Source: an uncultured Colwellia sp. (lineage in GTDB: Bacteria > Pseudomonadota > Gammaproteobacteria > Enterobacterales > Alteromonadaceae). From it: a stretch of DNA of 64,000 nt. This document shows positions 47,170-57,320 of this stretch, piece by piece. Position 1 is the first letter of the stretch. Each line of letters opens with the position of its first letter. The DNA lies in the NCBI GenBank assembly GCA_913058145.1, contig CAJXQM010000002.1:124001-188000 (forward strand). Direction: 5' to 3'. The translations under genes and the position numbers were made by a program. The notes beneath the pieces are model-generated. The model saw only the letters and a list, made by a program, of their open reading frames with translations. It made no database searches and had not been told where the DNA came from.

Positions 47170-49017
47170 TTATACTAGCTTAGGGTTTTTAGGATAAAAA
47201 CGCTCTGGCAAACTACTGATGTGTTCAAAAAAACGGGTGTCTTTATAAGGGAGCTTCATAAAGCCAGAGATACCAATACCATTAATGGTTGGTAATAATG
47301 CCATAATTTCAGCTAAACATTGGGTAAACTCACCTTGTTTTTCATGATTTAGCAGCATTAAGTAACTATGAATTTTTAAATGGGTGGGCAACACTTCAAA
47401 AATAATACAACCCGTATGATGAATAAGGTTTAGCCTTGACAATACAGCCATTAATTCATCAGGCAAGTACAAATATTCATCTGGATCTTTACCATCCTCA
47501 AAATAAGAATGAAGCCGTGTTATATCATCAATGTCAGCAACGTCACTCACCTCAAACGCAATGCACTGTTCAGATAAGGCAATAAAGGGCATATTTTGAT
47601 CTTCTCGCTCCACATGCAAGGTATTACGTGCATTAAACAAACAACTCTTAAATACACCAATACGAAATATTCCTTGGGCCAAATGGATCATATTATTAAC
47701 GGCACTTTCAAAAGACGTTTGTAAACTCGGTTCAAACAAGGTTAAATTAGAATCCATGTAAACGCCCTCTTTCGCCCAACGAATAGCCAACCCCCCGACA
47801 ACAGGAAAGTTACCTAAACGGCTTAAGGCAGCAATAAACGCTTTTTCATTATCCCCCATCCCCATTAAGTAATTTTTATAATATTTCTCTAACTGTACGT
47901 CATCTATATCGTCTAAGCTTTCACCGTTCGACTCTTCTCGTAAAAAAGACTTACGGGAACCATAGACTACGGTATCAATTTCTTCTTCTTTGGGTTTAGT
48001 CCATACAGGAATCAGCGGCTCTATTTTTATAACAGTCGGTTTATCTGATAACACTAACTGCTTTAAATAAGATAAATTATTAAAAAAATAATCACCTCCT
48101 TTACAGCGCTGTTGTTCATCATCACTGAGCATTGCCATTAACACGTTCGCTAACATTTTGGGTAAGCCTAACGAATTAGGCGTGATTACGTTTGTTCCAT
48201 AGCGACATGACTGCCCCGAGGCTATCGCATACAGTGTTGCTGCTAAACCTTGTTCATCAAAACGTGGTGACGATAATCCACCATTAATTTGTTCTGGTCC
48301 AATAAAGTACACATCACCTAACCTGGCATTACTGTGCTGTAAGTCACTACTCATTAAATCCATAATGTTGTTACTAGTACTGTGTCCGTCAACATCTAGC
48401 TGAGCAATAACCGAAGAGCCCCAATCAATCAACTGCACCAAGCCTGTTGCTTCATCAAAAACCACATTAGAAGGCTTTATATCACCATGAACATAAGGTT
48501 TATTATTGGTGTGAGCATTCACATCCCGTAAATAAATTAATATATCAGCTAACTGAATAGCAATACTAACGACAAGTTCTGGTGAAAGTGGGCCATGTTG
48601 TTGTGAAAGCTGCTCTAAGTCGATACCTGGCGCGCGACTCATTTGCAAAATAGACTGTCGCTTTATTTTTTGATAGTCAATAACATGAGGAATTTGAACA
48701 TGGTTTAACTGCCCTTGAATATCAGCTTCTTCACTGAGTCTGTCTTGCACATGTTGTGGTAAATTAAGCCGTGAAAATTTAAATACCACCTCATCTCCAA
48801 CACTATTATTCGCACAAAACACAAAACCATAAGCACCTTTGCCAAGTAAGGCGATATTTTTATAACCAAGGTGTTTTAGTTGTTGCTGACAAAGATCAAC
48901 CCACTGCTTTAATTTAGTGGCATCTTTATGATTAAGCAGGTAAATAGATTGCTCTTCAGCAATGTAGAAATGTTGGAGCTTTTGTTCACTACTCTTTTCA
49001 GTTTGGCTTGTTGTCAC
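47170..49017 (-). CDS. Serine/threonine protein kinase-like protein with unknown C-terminal domain
   Basis: 615 residues. The kinase domain covers about 40-320: glycine loop ALLGKGAYGFVFCANN, lysine in VVFKFSRLNL, catalytic loop PYVHGDIKPSNVVFDEA and LIDWGSSV, with DWG in place of DFG. All catalytic residues (Lys, HGD, Asn, Asp) are kept, so activity is likely. The C-terminal 290 residues (from about VYGSRKSFLREE) match no domain that I recognise; no transmembrane helix is seen, so it is cytosolic. It follows the bkd operon after a terminator, with the same orientation, so any link to branched-chain metabolism is only positional. Confidence 0.8.
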   Translation of the reverse strand: MTTSQTEKSSEQKLQHFYIAEEQSIYLLNHKDATKLKQWVDLCQQQLKHLGYKNIALLGKGAYGFVFCANNSVGDEVVFKFSRLNLPQHVQDRLSEEADIQGQLNHVQIPHVIDYQKIKRQSILQMSRAPGIDLEQLSQQHGPLSPELVVSIAIQLADILIYLRDVNAHTNNKPYVHGDIKPSNVVFDEATGLVQLIDWGSSVIAQLDVDGHSTSNNIMDLMSSDLQHSNARLGDVYFIGPEQINGGLSSPRFDEQGLAATLYAIASGQSCRYGTNVITPNSLGLPKMLANVLMAMLSDDEQQRCKGGDYFFNNLSYLKQLVLSDKPTVIKIEPLIPVWTKPKEEEIDTVVYGSRKSFLREESNGESLDDIDDVQLEKYYKNYLMGMGDNEKAFIAALSRLGNFPVVGGLAIRWAKEGVYMDSNLTLFEPSLQTSFESAVNNMIHLAQGIFRIGVFKSCLFNARNTLHVEREDQNMPFIALSEQCIAFEVSDVADIDDITRLHSYFEDGKDPDEYLYLPDELMAVLSRLNLIHHTGCIIFEVLPTHLKIHSYLMLLNHEKQGEFTQCLAEIMALLPTINGIGISGFMKLPYKDTRFFEHISSLPERFYPKNPKLV

Positions 49018-49116
49018 AAAGGTAACCTACTTTTGATAATAACCGTTTAACTTTCTATTAAACCAAGCTCAGTTTATCTGTTATTGATAATAAATAAAAA
49101 ATAATTTTCATATAAA

Positions 49117-49141
49117 AAACGCACCCCATTAGAGTGCGTTT
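49117..49141 (-). terminator. Rho-independent terminator after bkd E2
   Basis: AAACGCAC (49117-49124) and GTGCGTTT (49134-49141) pair around a 9-base loop. On the minus strand the stem continues into a TTTTTTATA tract. It separates the bkd operon from the kinase-like gene at 49017. Confidence 0.8.
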
Positions 49142-49178
49142 AGTAGTCAATAACGTATAAAAATAATTTGAATTAAAA

Positions 49179-50447
49179 CTAACGCATATGCACTAGCATG
49201 TTACTGGGTTTTTCTAGAAATACTTTCCATAAATTACAAAAACGGGCAATGCTGCCACCATCAATAATGCGGTGATCACCAGACCAACTCACTTGCATTA
49301 TGCTGCGTGCTTCAACATTGCCTTGTTCGTTAAACCTTGGCAAGGTTTGTAATTTACCTAGCGCAACAATAGCCGCTTCGGGCTTGTTAATAATCGGTGT
49401 CGCCACCGTACCACCAATAGCACCAATATTAGAGATTGTTATCGTGCCACCTTTTAAATCAGCTTGCTGCACTCTACCACTGCGCGCGTCAGCCGTTAAA
49501 CGCGTAATATCTGTCGCTAAGTCTAAGATTGATTTATTTTGAACTTGTTTTACATTCGGTACTAATAAGCCTACTTTTGAATCAACCGCCATACCTATAT
49601 TATGATCAGTAAAATAGGTTAGATCGGTACAATCATCATTCACTTGACTGTTTATTACAGGGAATTCTTTTAAGGCTATCGACATCGCTTTCATAAAAAA
49701 TGGCATCATGGTTAGCTTAATATCTTGCTCTGCTAAGATTGCTTTTACTGTATAATCTTCTTTGAGCTCGAACCGCAGCTTAATTAACTCGGTCATGTCG
49801 ATTTCTTCACAATAAGTAAAGTGAGGAATGGTACTAACCGAATTAACCATCGCTTTTGCCATCATCGCTTTAATACCCTTTATTTTTTCAACGTAGCTAG
49901 GCTCAACACGCGTAGAAGAAATATTAGTTTGCACAGCAATCGTATAATCACCTTGTTCAAACGAGACAACATCATTTTTATACACTCGCCCTTTTTTACC
50001 TGAGCCGGTCACATCACTAATATTAACATCTAACTCACGGGCAACACGACGAACGGCCGGGCTAGCAATCGCTTTACCCTTGATTTGTCTTTGCTCGATA
50101 CTCTGTGTTTCTGTTTCATCTAATTCATTGCTAGACACTGCTTTTTCAGCTTTTACTTTAACCAACACCTCATTGTCTGCCTCTTTGGGCTCAACACTTT
50201 CGCCACCGTCAGCGGTAATCATTGAGAACATCGGTGAATGTACTTTGGCTATTTCACCTTGTTTATAAAAAAGTTTTTTTATTACACCTGAATACATCGC
50301 AGGAATTTGTACTAACGCTTTATCTGTCATTACATCCGCAATAGGTTGATCTTCAACGACTGTTTCACCTTCTTTAACTAGCCATTCAACCAGTTCACAC
50401 TCAACGATACCTTCACCAATATCAGGTAATATAAAATCAATGCTCAT
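49179..50447 (-). CDS. bkdC: Branched-chain 2-oxoacid dehydrogenase E2 (dihydrolipoyl acyltransferase)
   Basis: Core acyltransferase of the complex that oxidises 2-oxoacids of Leu, Ile and Val. 422 residues: lipoyl domain with VMTDKALVQIPAMYSG (lipoyl-Lys about 43), a flexible linker, an E1/E3-binding domain (ASPAVRRVARELDVNIS DVTGSGKKGRV block), and the C-terminal CAT domain with SVSTIPHFTYCEE, GTITISNIGAIGG and the catalytic His-Asp motif WSGDHRIIDGGS. One lipoyl domain, as usual for bkd E2. Starts 60 bases after the E1 beta gene. No E3 is in the operon, so the general Lpd is probably shared. Confidence 0.93.
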   Translation of the reverse strand: MSIDFILPDIGEGIVECELVEWLVKEGETVVEDQPIADVMTDKALVQIPAMYSGVIKKLFYKQGEIAKVHSPMFSMITADGGESVEPKEADNEVLVKVKAEKAVSSNELDETETQSIEQRQIKGKAIASPAVRRVARELDVNISDVTGSGKKGRVYKNDVVSFEQGDYTIAVQTNISSTRVEPSYVEKIKGIKAMMAKAMVNSVSTIPHFTYCEEIDMTELIKLRFELKEDYTVKAILAEQDIKLTMMPFFMKAMSIALKEFPVINSQVNDDCTDLTYFTDHNIGMAVDSKVGLLVPNVKQVQNKSILDLATDITRLTADARSGRVQQADLKGGTITISNIGAIGGTVATPIINKPEAAIVALGKLQTLPRFNEQGNVEARSIMQVSWSGDHRIIDGGSIARFCNLWKVFLEKPSNMLVHMR

Positions 50448-50506
50448 ATTTTTTTCCTATTAATTTTTATCAGTCGTTCTTATCGGTTATTCCGATCGGC
50501 AATGTA

Positions 50507-51484
50507 TTAGAAATTAATACTATGTTTAATCGCTTCGTATATTTTTAAATGATCGCTTACGTATTCTTTTTCTAATGCTAATGGATAAGGCGTATCTAAA
50601 CCACAAACACGTTCTATGGGTGACTCTAAATGTAAAAAACATTCTTGTTGAATAGTTGCCGCTATCTCACTAGCAAAACCGGCTGTTAAGGGGGCTTCTT
50701 GGCTAACTAATAAACGACCTGTTTTAACTACCGAGTTAGCTATTGTCTCTATATCCCAAGGTAAGATACTTCGTAAATCAATCACTTCACAAGAAATTCC
50801 GTTATTAGCCGCTAAATCTGCTGCTTTTTGTAACACTTCCATTTGTGCACCCCAAGCCAGTAACGTAATATCACTACCCGTTTGCAATACTTCGGCTTTA
50901 CCAAGTGGTAATTGATAATCTTCCTCGGGTACTTCCCCTAACGAGGCGCGATATAAACGTTTAGGCTCAAAAAATATAACAGGGTTATCATCACGGATTG
51001 AAGCGAGTAACAGGCCTTTAGCTTGATAGGGGTTACGTGGAATAACCACTTTTAAACCCGGCGTATGCGCAAAGTACGCTTCGGGTGATTGGCTGTGATA
51101 CAAACCACCCGCAATACCACCACCATAAGGCGAGCGAATAGTTAACTTACCCACATCAAACTCATTACCACTGCGGTAGCGAAATTTAGCGGCTTCATTA
51201 ACAATTTGATCAAAAGCAGGAAAAATATAATCTGCAAATTGAATTTCAGCAATGGGGCGAGATCCTTGCGCCGCCAAACCATTCGCAAAACCAATAATAC
51301 CTTGCTCAACTAATGGCGTATTGAAACAGCGTGATTTTCCATATTTATCTTGTAAACCACTAGTAGCTCGGAACACGCCACCAAAATGGCCCACATCTTC
51401 ACCAAAACATAAGGTGGAATCATTTTCGCCCATGGCGATATCAAGCGCATTATTAATGGCTTGCAACATATTCATTTTTGCCAT
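50507..51484 (-). CDS. bkdB: Branched-chain 2-oxoacid dehydrogenase E1 subunit beta
   Basis: 325 residues, transketolase-like beta subunit. [40 protein letters not shown] with the catalytic Glu, [18 protein letters not shown] and [20 protein letters not shown] follow the E1-beta pattern. The C-terminal half has [15 protein letters not shown] and [17 protein letters not shown]. Two bases separate it from the alpha gene. The neighbouring leucine dehydrogenase and E1 alpha/beta arrangement favour branched-chain over pyruvate or acetoin substrates. Confidence 0.93.
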   Translation of the reverse strand: MAKMNMLQAINNALDIAMGENDSTLCFGEDVGHFGGVFRATSGLQDKYGKSRCFNTPLVEQGIIGFANGLAAQGSRPIAEIQFADYIFPAFDQIVNEAAKFRYRSGNEFDVGKLTIRSPYGGGIAGGLYHSQSPEAYFAHTPGLKVVIPRNPYQAKGLLLASIRDDNPVIFFEPKRLYRASLGEVPEEDYQLPLGKAEVLQTGSDITLLAWGAQMEVLQKAADLAANNGISCEVIDLRSILPWDIETIANSVVKTGRLLVSQEAPLTAGFASEIAATIQQECFLHLESPIERVCGLDTPYPLALEKEYVSDHLKIYEAIKHSINF

Positions 51485-51486
51485 GA

Positions 51487-52668
51487 CTAAAATTTCCCAG
51501 CGGTAAATGGATAGGCTTCTGGATATTTATTAACGTGCGCTTTCACTTGTTCTAATTGCGCTTTCAATTGTGTTGACGGGACATCATAAACATCAGTAAT
51601 TAAGGTATCGATATGAGGTTTACTAATTTTTTCGGATACTTTAACAGCAGCTAATATCTTTTCGCGCAGTTTTTCAAAGAGTGCTTTCTCTTTATCTTCA
51701 TCCCACCAATTTTGTGCCAACAGCCAATTTTTCATTCTTAAAATGGGATCATTCGCCTGCCACTTGGCTTCTTCTTCACGGGTGCGATAGCCTGATGGAT
51801 CGTCAGAGGTTGAATGGGCGCCTAAGCGATAAGACATCGCCTCAATCAATACCGGTGCATTCTCTTTCAATGCATATTTCCGAGCTGTTTGGGTGGCTTT
51901 AATGACGGCCAAAATATCATTACCGTCTACTCTCAAGGTTTTGATACCATAACCGACACCACGCGAAGCAATGCCATTGCCTTTAAACTGTTCATCTGAC
52001 GGTGTTGAAATAGCATAGCCATTATTACGACAGAAAAAAATCACAGGGGCTTTGTGCACTGCTGCCATATTTAAACCGGCATGAAAATCACCTTCGGATG
52101 CCGCACCTTCGCCAAAATAACACAGAGTGACTGCATCTAATCCTTGAAGTTTTTGACCATAAGCATACCCTGTTGCTTGTGGTATTTGTGTACCTAATGG
52201 GGATGATATGGTCATATAATTCAATTCACTGGAGCCATAATGAATGGGCATTTGTCTGCCTTTCCCTAAATCTTTTTCATTAGAAAACATTTGGTTCATA
52301 AAATTTTCGAGACTAAAGCCACGAAACATTAAGGCACCTTGCTCACGGTATTGGCTCATAATCATATCTTGTGGCTTTAAGCCAGCTGCTCCACCAACAC
52401 TAGCCGCTTCCTCGCCTAATGCCGCCATATAAAAACTTAAGCGACCTTGGCGTTGTGATGCCACCATACGTTCATCTAAAACACGATGAAAAACGAAGGT
52501 TTTATACACCTTAACAGCAAGCGCTTGATCCATGTCAGGCATGTCACTGCCCGTATATACACTACCGTCTTGCTTTAAAATTTTCAGCTCTGGAATTTCT
52601 ACGCTGGAACCGTCAATAAACGTAGGTTTATGTACAACTGGCCCATCATTATAAAGTTCACTACTCAT
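51487..52668 (-). CDS. bkdA: Branched-chain 2-oxoacid dehydrogenase E1 subunit alpha
   Basis: 393 residues, thiamine-diphosphate-binding alpha subunit. [33 protein letters not shown] and the ThDP motif [20 protein letters not shown] followed by [11 protein letters not shown] are characteristic. The phosphorylation-loop region reads [20 protein letters not shown]. Decarboxylates the 2-oxoacids and reduces lipoyl of E2. First enzyme of the complex in this operon; leucine dehydrogenase is 86 bases upstream in the same direction. Confidence 0.93.
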   Translation of the reverse strand: MSSELYNDGPVVHKPTFIDGSSVEIPELKILKQDGSVYTGSDMPDMDQALAVKVYKTFVFHRVLDERMVASQRQGRLSFYMAALGEEAASVGGAAGLKPQDMIMSQYREQGALMFRGFSLENFMNQMFSNEKDLGKGRQMPIHYGSSELNYMTISSPLGTQIPQATGYAYGQKLQGLDAVTLCYFGEGAASEGDFHAGLNMAAVHKAPVIFFCRNNGYAISTPSDEQFKGNGIASRGVGYGIKTLRVDGNDILAVIKATQTARKYALKENAPVLIEAMSYRLGAHSTSDDPSGYRTREEEAKWQANDPILRMKNWLLAQNWWDEDKEKALFEKLREKILAAVKVSEKISKPHIDTLITDVYDVPSTQLKAQLEQVKAHVNKYPEAYPFTAGKF

Positions 52669-52754
52669 AACATTCTCTTATTTTAATTGCGCTAGCGATC
52701 ACCGTTTGATAAGGAAAAACAGGTATATCAAATTTTGTTGATAAGTTATTAAAT

Positions 52755-53792
52755 TTAGTTTTTAAAACGCTCTTGGGCTATTTGATTAGCAACGATTTCA
52801 GTTGAATAGCCAGTTTTATCTGCTCTCTCAAAAATACTGGTTAATATAGTGCCAATCGATTCAATATGAGCTTTAAGGTCATCTGTACCTCCTCCATTAC
52901 GCTGATATGCAATATCAATTATTCCACCGGCATTGATTACATAGTCAGGTGCATATAAAATATCATTAGATAGTATAAGTTGAGATATTTCAGATCGAGC
53001 AAGTTGGTTATTAGCAGCACCGGCAATTACTTTTGCCTTTAATTGACTTAACGTTTCTTCATTAATAACGCCCCCCATAGCACATGGTGCAAAAACATCC
53101 ACATCAACTGTGTAAATGTCTTCATGTGCAACAAACTTAGCACCTAATTCAGTTACCACCCTCTCAACATTTGCAGGAAATATATCTGTAACCGTTAACT
53201 CCACACCTTCTGCCTGTAAGTATTTACACAAATGAAAGCCCACGTTACCGACACCTTGCACGGCAACTTTTAAGCCTCTTAGATCTGTTCGTCTTAATTT
53301 GTGCTTAACAGCTGCTTTTAAACCAATAAATACTCCATAAGCCGTTGATGGTGACGGATCACCACCATGCTCACTACCTTTTACAACGCCTGAGGCATAT
53401 TGTGTACACTCGCCAATAGTCACCATATCAGCCACACTAGTTCCGGAATCTTCAGCCGTAATATAGGCTCCAGACAAACCCTCAATTGCCCGTCCTAAAG
53501 CACGTAATAATTCAGGGGTTTTATCTTTACGATGATCACCAATAATGACGCATTTACCGCCACCTAAAGGTAAACCTGCGATAGCTGATTTGTAAGTCAT
53601 ACCACGTGAAAGACGAAGAACATCTGTTAAAGCCTCCTCATCACTTTCATAAGGCCACATTCTACAACCACCTAAAGAGGGTCCCAAATTAGTATTATGC
53701 ACTGCAATAATAGCTTTGAGGCCACTTTGTTCATCTTCAACAAATACTACTTTTTCATGGTTGTCAAATTCCAAATGAGAAAAAACAGACAT
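52755..53792 (-). CDS. ldh: Leucine dehydrogenase (Glu/Leu/Phe/Val dehydrogenase family)
   Basis: 345 residues. NAD-dependent oxidative deamination of Leu, Ile and Val to the oxoacids fed to the bkd complex. LGPSLGGCRMWPYESDEEAL, GMTYKSAIAGLPLGGGKCVI with the catalytic Lys, TAEDSGTSVADM, the NAD site VAVQGVGNVGFHLCKYL and APCAMGGVINEET-AAGAANNQLA are family signatures. The gene order dehydrogenase then E1 alpha, E1 beta, E2 makes one catabolic unit. Gene symbol is tentative: leuDH and ldh are both used. Confidence 0.9.
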   Translation of the reverse strand: MSVFSHLEFDNHEKVVFVEDEQSGLKAIIAVHNTNLGPSLGGCRMWPYESDEEALTDVLRLSRGMTYKSAIAGLPLGGGKCVIIGDHRKDKTPELLRALGRAIEGLSGAYITAEDSGTSVADMVTIGECTQYASGVVKGSEHGGDPSPSTAYGVFIGLKAAVKHKLRRTDLRGLKVAVQGVGNVGFHLCKYLQAEGVELTVTDIFPANVERVVTELGAKFVAHEDIYTVDVDVFAPCAMGGVINEETLSQLKAKVIAGAANNQLARSEISQLILSNDILYAPDYVINAGGIIDIAYQRNGGGTDDLKAHIESIGTILTSIFERADKTGYSTEIVANQIAQERFKN

Positions 53793-54044
53793 ACTTTATT
53801 ACCTATTATAATGACTTAGTAAACAGAATTTATTTAATGACTATGCAACCGACAAGTTCAATCACATAGACATTAATATACCTATATTCAAGCGTATTTT
53901 TTATTTAAAATAAGTATTAAAAACTCTTATTTAGGTATTAAACATACTCAATTAACTGTTTTTAAGCATATTTTTTCTGTTATTTACTTCACTTTCAAAT
54001 AAATATAAAATATCCATAATATTTAATATAGCAAAATATTTACC
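53793..54044. promoter_or_regulatory. Divergent regulatory region of leucine dehydrogenase and Lrp-type gene
   Basis: 252 very AT-rich bases between divergent starts, no gene seen. It contains short symmetrical elements such as GTATTAAACATAC near 53933 and repeated AAGCRTATTTTTT-like tracts, which fit Lrp-family recognition in degenerate AT sequence. A role as the site where the neighbouring Lrp/AsnC protein acts is inferred from arrangement only. Confidence 0.45.
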
Positions 54045-54506
54045 ATGCACTTAGATAAAACAGATAAAACAATTCTAAAACTAATTCAAACTGACGCAAA
54101 TATGTCAACTGCAGAAATAGCAGACAAAGTAAACCTGTCACAACCCCCATGTTGGCGACGCATAAAACGCTTAGAAGAAGGAGGATACATTATTAAACGG
54201 GTAGGAATTTTAAATGCCAATAAGCTAGGATTACATATTGTTATCTACGCAGAAGTTAAGCTATCCGCTAATAGTGAAATAATGGCATTCGAAGAGAATA
54301 TAATAAAAATACCAGAGGTAACAGAATGCTACGTGATGTTAGGTCAAGTTGATTTTCTATTAAGAATAGTCTCCGCAGATATTGCCGCCTATGAAAAGTT
54401 ATACCGAGAAAAATTATCAAAACTACCTGGAGTACAAGAACTGAACTCAAGTGTTGCTATGGGCGAAGTTAAACGTACCACAGAACTACCAATAGATTTA
54501 TTGTAA
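54045..54506 (+). CDS. Lrp/AsnC family transcriptional regulator (BkdR-like)
   Basis: 153 residues: N-terminal winged helix-turn-helix (DKTDKTILKLIQTDANMSTA; SQPPCWRRIKRLEEGGYI) and a C-terminal AsnC ligand domain (VTECYVMLGQVDFLLRIV; LPGVQELNSSVAMGEVKRTT). Divergent to the branched-chain catabolic genes, as bkdR is in Pseudomonas, so it probably activates or represses them in response to branched-chain amino acids. Family membership sure, target inferred. Confidence 0.92.
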   Translation: MHLDKTDKTILKLIQTDANMSTAEIADKVNLSQPPCWRRIKRLEEGGYIIKRVGILNANKLGLHIVIYAEVKLSANSEIMAFEENIIKIPEVTECYVMLGQVDFLLRIVSADIAAYEKLYREKLSKLPGVQELNSSVAMGEVKRTTELPIDLL

Positions 54507-54874
54507 TGGTGACTAATCTACTACGGGGGCTTCTGACTAGCTTTACCCTACTTAATAGAATGCAAATTCACATATAGTCAGCTGGAATTAGAAATGCCTT
54601 TAGGCGATGCATCAATTCAAGAGAATGCTCGCTTCTTTCCCAAAATTAATAACAATCGGGCCAAACCTTACCTTTACGTAAATTGACTTACAATATTGTT
54701 TAGCGATGAACGTGGACTATTTGTAAAAAGATATAAATTTCTCGGCCATAGCGGCCAGTTTTTCTGACATGACACACTACTAAAGGTAGTGTGCAAAACA
54801 CGATTAAACGACTGTTACTCACACAAGCTGGCTTCTAAATTGTTGATAAAAAATTAGTTGTAGTTAATTAATGA
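54507..54874. other. 368-base spacer between the Lrp-type gene and aldo/keto reductase gene
   Basis: Convergent genes on both sides; no reading frame supported. A hairpin CACACTAC/GTAGTGTG with loop TAAAG lies at 54773-54793, possibly a terminator or stabiliser though without a T tract, and a small GGCC-ATAGC-GGCC stem near 54744. The spacer is long for convergent genes and may be the residue of a lost gene, but I found no recognisable remnant. Confidence 0.5.
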
Positions 54875-55927
54875 TTAAAAAGGAACTGAGAATTGCTTTA
54901 GTACATCGTTAATTTCAATCATTAACTCTTTTGACAATTCAGTGTTAAAAGCGGCTATGTTTTCTTCTAACTGTGTCATTGTTGTTGCACCAATGATAGT
55001 TGACGTAACACCTTTGACTTGATCACACCAAGCCAGTGCCAATTGTGCAGGTGTTATATCAAATTGTTTTGCTAAATCAACATAGGCTTGAGCTGCTGTA
55101 TTGCTATTTTTTGTGTCTCTGAAGAGCCCGTTTCTTTGCATAAGAGTCCATCGACTTCCCTCTGGACGAGCACCATTAAGATATTTTCCTGTCAATATTC
55201 CTGTTGCTAAAGGAGACCAAGGCAAATAAGCAATATTCTCACGTACGCAGTTTTCAATTAAGTAAGGCCAATCTTTTGTCTGTAGTAAACTAAATTCATT
55301 TTGAATAGAAACCATTCGAGGTAAATCATATTTATCACTTAAACGTAAATATTGATTAATTCCCCAAGTAGTATCATCTGAAAGCCCGCAATAGCGAATT
55401 TTTCCGGTTTTAACGCTGTCAGCTAGCCCTTGCAATATATCTAACATTTGCTCAGTTTCTTCAGCTGTGTCTTCATTAAGAAAACCTTCACTATTTGGCC
55501 AATGATTACCAAAATGTGGTGATTTACGATTAGGCCAATGTAGTTGATATAAATCAATATAATCAGTTTGTAAGCGTATTAACGAGGCATCAATTGCCTC
55601 AATAACAGTTTTTCCTGAAATATTACTCCCATCACGTATGTATGAAAAACCTGGTCCAGCTATTTTTGATGCAAGCACGATATCTTTTCGTTGAGAAGGA
55701 TTAGCCGCTAACCAGTTACCAATTATAGCTTCTGTTTTACCGTAAGTTTTTTCTGATGGTGGAACAGCATACATCTCGGCGGTATCAATAAAATTGATAC
55801 CCTGTGCTAAAGCATGGTCAATTTGAGCATTTGCATCTTGTTGATTATTCTGTAATCCCCACGTCATACTGCCTAAAGAAACTCGAGATACACTTAAAGA
55901 ACTACTGCCTAATGGGACATACTTCAT
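54875..55927 (-). CDS. Aldo/keto reductase (Tas-like)
   Basis: 350-residue TIM-barrel NADP(H) oxidoreductase. YVPLGSSSLSVSRVSLGSMT, INFIDTAEMYAVPPSEKTYG (Asp and catalytic Tyr), DIVLASKIAGPG (catalytic Lys), DYIDLYQLHWPNR (His) and AYLPWSPLATGILTGKYL with the C-terminal VTSTIIGATTMTQLEENIAA cofactor site follow Tas of E. coli (346 residues). Physiological substrate unknown. Monocistronic. Confidence 0.9.
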   Translation of the reverse strand: MKYVPLGSSSLSVSRVSLGSMTWGLQNNQQDANAQIDHALAQGINFIDTAEMYAVPPSEKTYGKTEAIIGNWLAANPSQRKDIVLASKIAGPGFSYIRDGSNISGKTVIEAIDASLIRLQTDYIDLYQLHWPNRKSPHFGNHWPNSEGFLNEDTAEETEQMLDILQGLADSVKTGKIRYCGLSDDTTWGINQYLRLSDKYDLPRMVSIQNEFSLLQTKDWPYLIENCVRENIAYLPWSPLATGILTGKYLNGARPEGSRWTLMQRNGLFRDTKNSNTAAQAYVDLAKQFDITPAQLALAWCDQVKGVTSTIIGATTMTQLEENIAAFNTELSKELMIEINDVLKQFSVPF

Positions 55928-56137
55928 AATATTGAATTACCATAGGGTTTACTGTGACTAAATACTAACAAAAACATCCACGATTTCACATAGTGTGCCT
56001 GCTTTTAATAATAATGTTTGAAAAAAATTATACTTACTACCAGTTCCACTTGAAAATGCATGATTGAGCTAGAATTAGCTAAAGATTAAACCCTTTTACA
56101 CATTAACGGACGATAAATTAGCCAGCTGAGATTAACG

Positions 56138-57226
56138 TTACTCTGGATTCACTTCTACTGGAATTACCGTTAATAAAGCTCGTTGACCAATAGCAACATT
56201 AGCATTAGGAAAAATAATAGCCTCGCCTGTCTGTTGAGTTTTGATTTCTTGTTCACCATCTTGTGCGATAACAGTACCAATAGCAAAGTCAGTAAAGTTT
56301 TCAACATCGTCGCTAAAGTTCAATGTAAAATCATTACAGTGACGGTCAATAACTTGGTTTATCTCAAAAAAGCTAAAATTTTCTTTTTTATATTCAATTA
56401 AAGCTAACGGTTGTCCTGATATTAAAGCGGTTAAGCTCCCTATTACACCCGTAAATTTTACCATGTCATTTTCACCAAAAGGCTTTACTTTACCTAATTC
56501 GACAGTAAAAGCATGGGCACCAAATTCATTTGACGAAAAATAGCTAAACGTTGTGGTTGGCGCATTAGAAAATAAAATAGTATTGATGCCACAAGCAAGC
56601 ATAAATTGTAATTGTTCTTTTATCCAAGGTTTATTCTGTCTGAATGGGTAAACAGCAAACTTATCATTTTTTGAGCCACGAATGGCAGTGTGCAAATCAT
56701 AATGAAAACGCTCTCCCTGCCCTTGATTAAAAAAGTTAGTAACCGTTTTTTCTAACAACAAAGCACGATGACGCTCTTTATTTATTAACCCCGCACCTTG
56801 TCCTTGGTCTTTTGAATGACCACCAGAAAATAAGCGATTTAAATTTTCTTCCACAAAACGTTGCGATATATTAATAGAAGCGGGATTACCAAATAAAAAT
56901 AATGTTTTATGTTCAAGGTGTAATTCACCTAAAATCAATTGCTTAATTAGCGTATTACAGATTTCAATAGGAGCTGTCTCATTACCATGAATCGCGCTAG
57001 ATAAAACGATATCTTTACTTGATATATGATTTAATGGTTCAAACATTATAATACCCGTATCAAGTACAGACACTTTAGTTTTTGCCATCTTTTTTGTGCA
57101 ATGAACTTCAAAGTTAAACGCAGTCATAGAGTATTCATGACTGCGGGTTAACTGCAAAAAGTCACCTGATTTTTGAAGTTGAGCTTGTAGCTGTAAAGCG
57201 GATAATTTCGCTTGTGGGTAGTTCAT
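56138..57226 (-). CDS. astE: Succinylglutamate desuccinylase
   Basis: Last step of the arginine succinyltransferase pathway: N-succinylglutamate to succinate and glutamate. 362 residues: zinc site SSAIHGNETAPIEICN (His, Glu), NPASINISQRFVEENLNRLF (Asn-Arg substrate pair), FHYDLHTAIRGSKNDKFAVY (His ligand) and HAFTVELGKVKPFGEND with catalytic Glu. Longer than E. coli AstE (322) by extra residues mainly at the N-terminus. The other ast genes are not nearby. Confidence 0.88.
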   Translation of the reverse strand: MNYPQAKLSALQLQAQLQKSGDFLQLTRSHEYSMTAFNFEVHCTKKMAKTKVSVLDTGIIMFEPLNHISSKDIVLSSAIHGNETAPIEICNTLIKQLILGELHLEHKTLFLFGNPASINISQRFVEENLNRLFSGGHSKDQGQGAGLINKERHRALLLEKTVTNFFNQGQGERFHYDLHTAIRGSKNDKFAVYPFRQNKPWIKEQLQFMLACGINTILFSNAPTTTFSYFSSNEFGAHAFTVELGKVKPFGENDMVKFTGVIGSLTALISGQPLALIEYKKENFSFFEINQVIDRHCNDFTLNFSDDVENFTDFAIGTVIAQDGEQEIKTQQTGEAIIFPNANVAIGQRALLTVIPVEVNPE

Positions 57227-57320
57227 ATTAACCTTTGTTATTTTTATTCGTGCTTTACCTTCGTACTTTTTTTCGCACGCGCAACCTAATACTCTTCAAT
57301 TAGTTGTATTTACTCAACGA

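Noticed and set aside
49179-52668. Pyruvate or acetoin dehydrogenase complex
   Set aside because: Separate E1 alpha and beta with leucine dehydrogenase directly upstream and an Lrp-type regulator divergent fit branched-chain oxoacid oxidation better, though substrate is not proven.
54507-54874. Possible pseudogene in the long convergent spacer
   Set aside because: All frames are broken and no segment resembles a known protein; recorded only as spacer.
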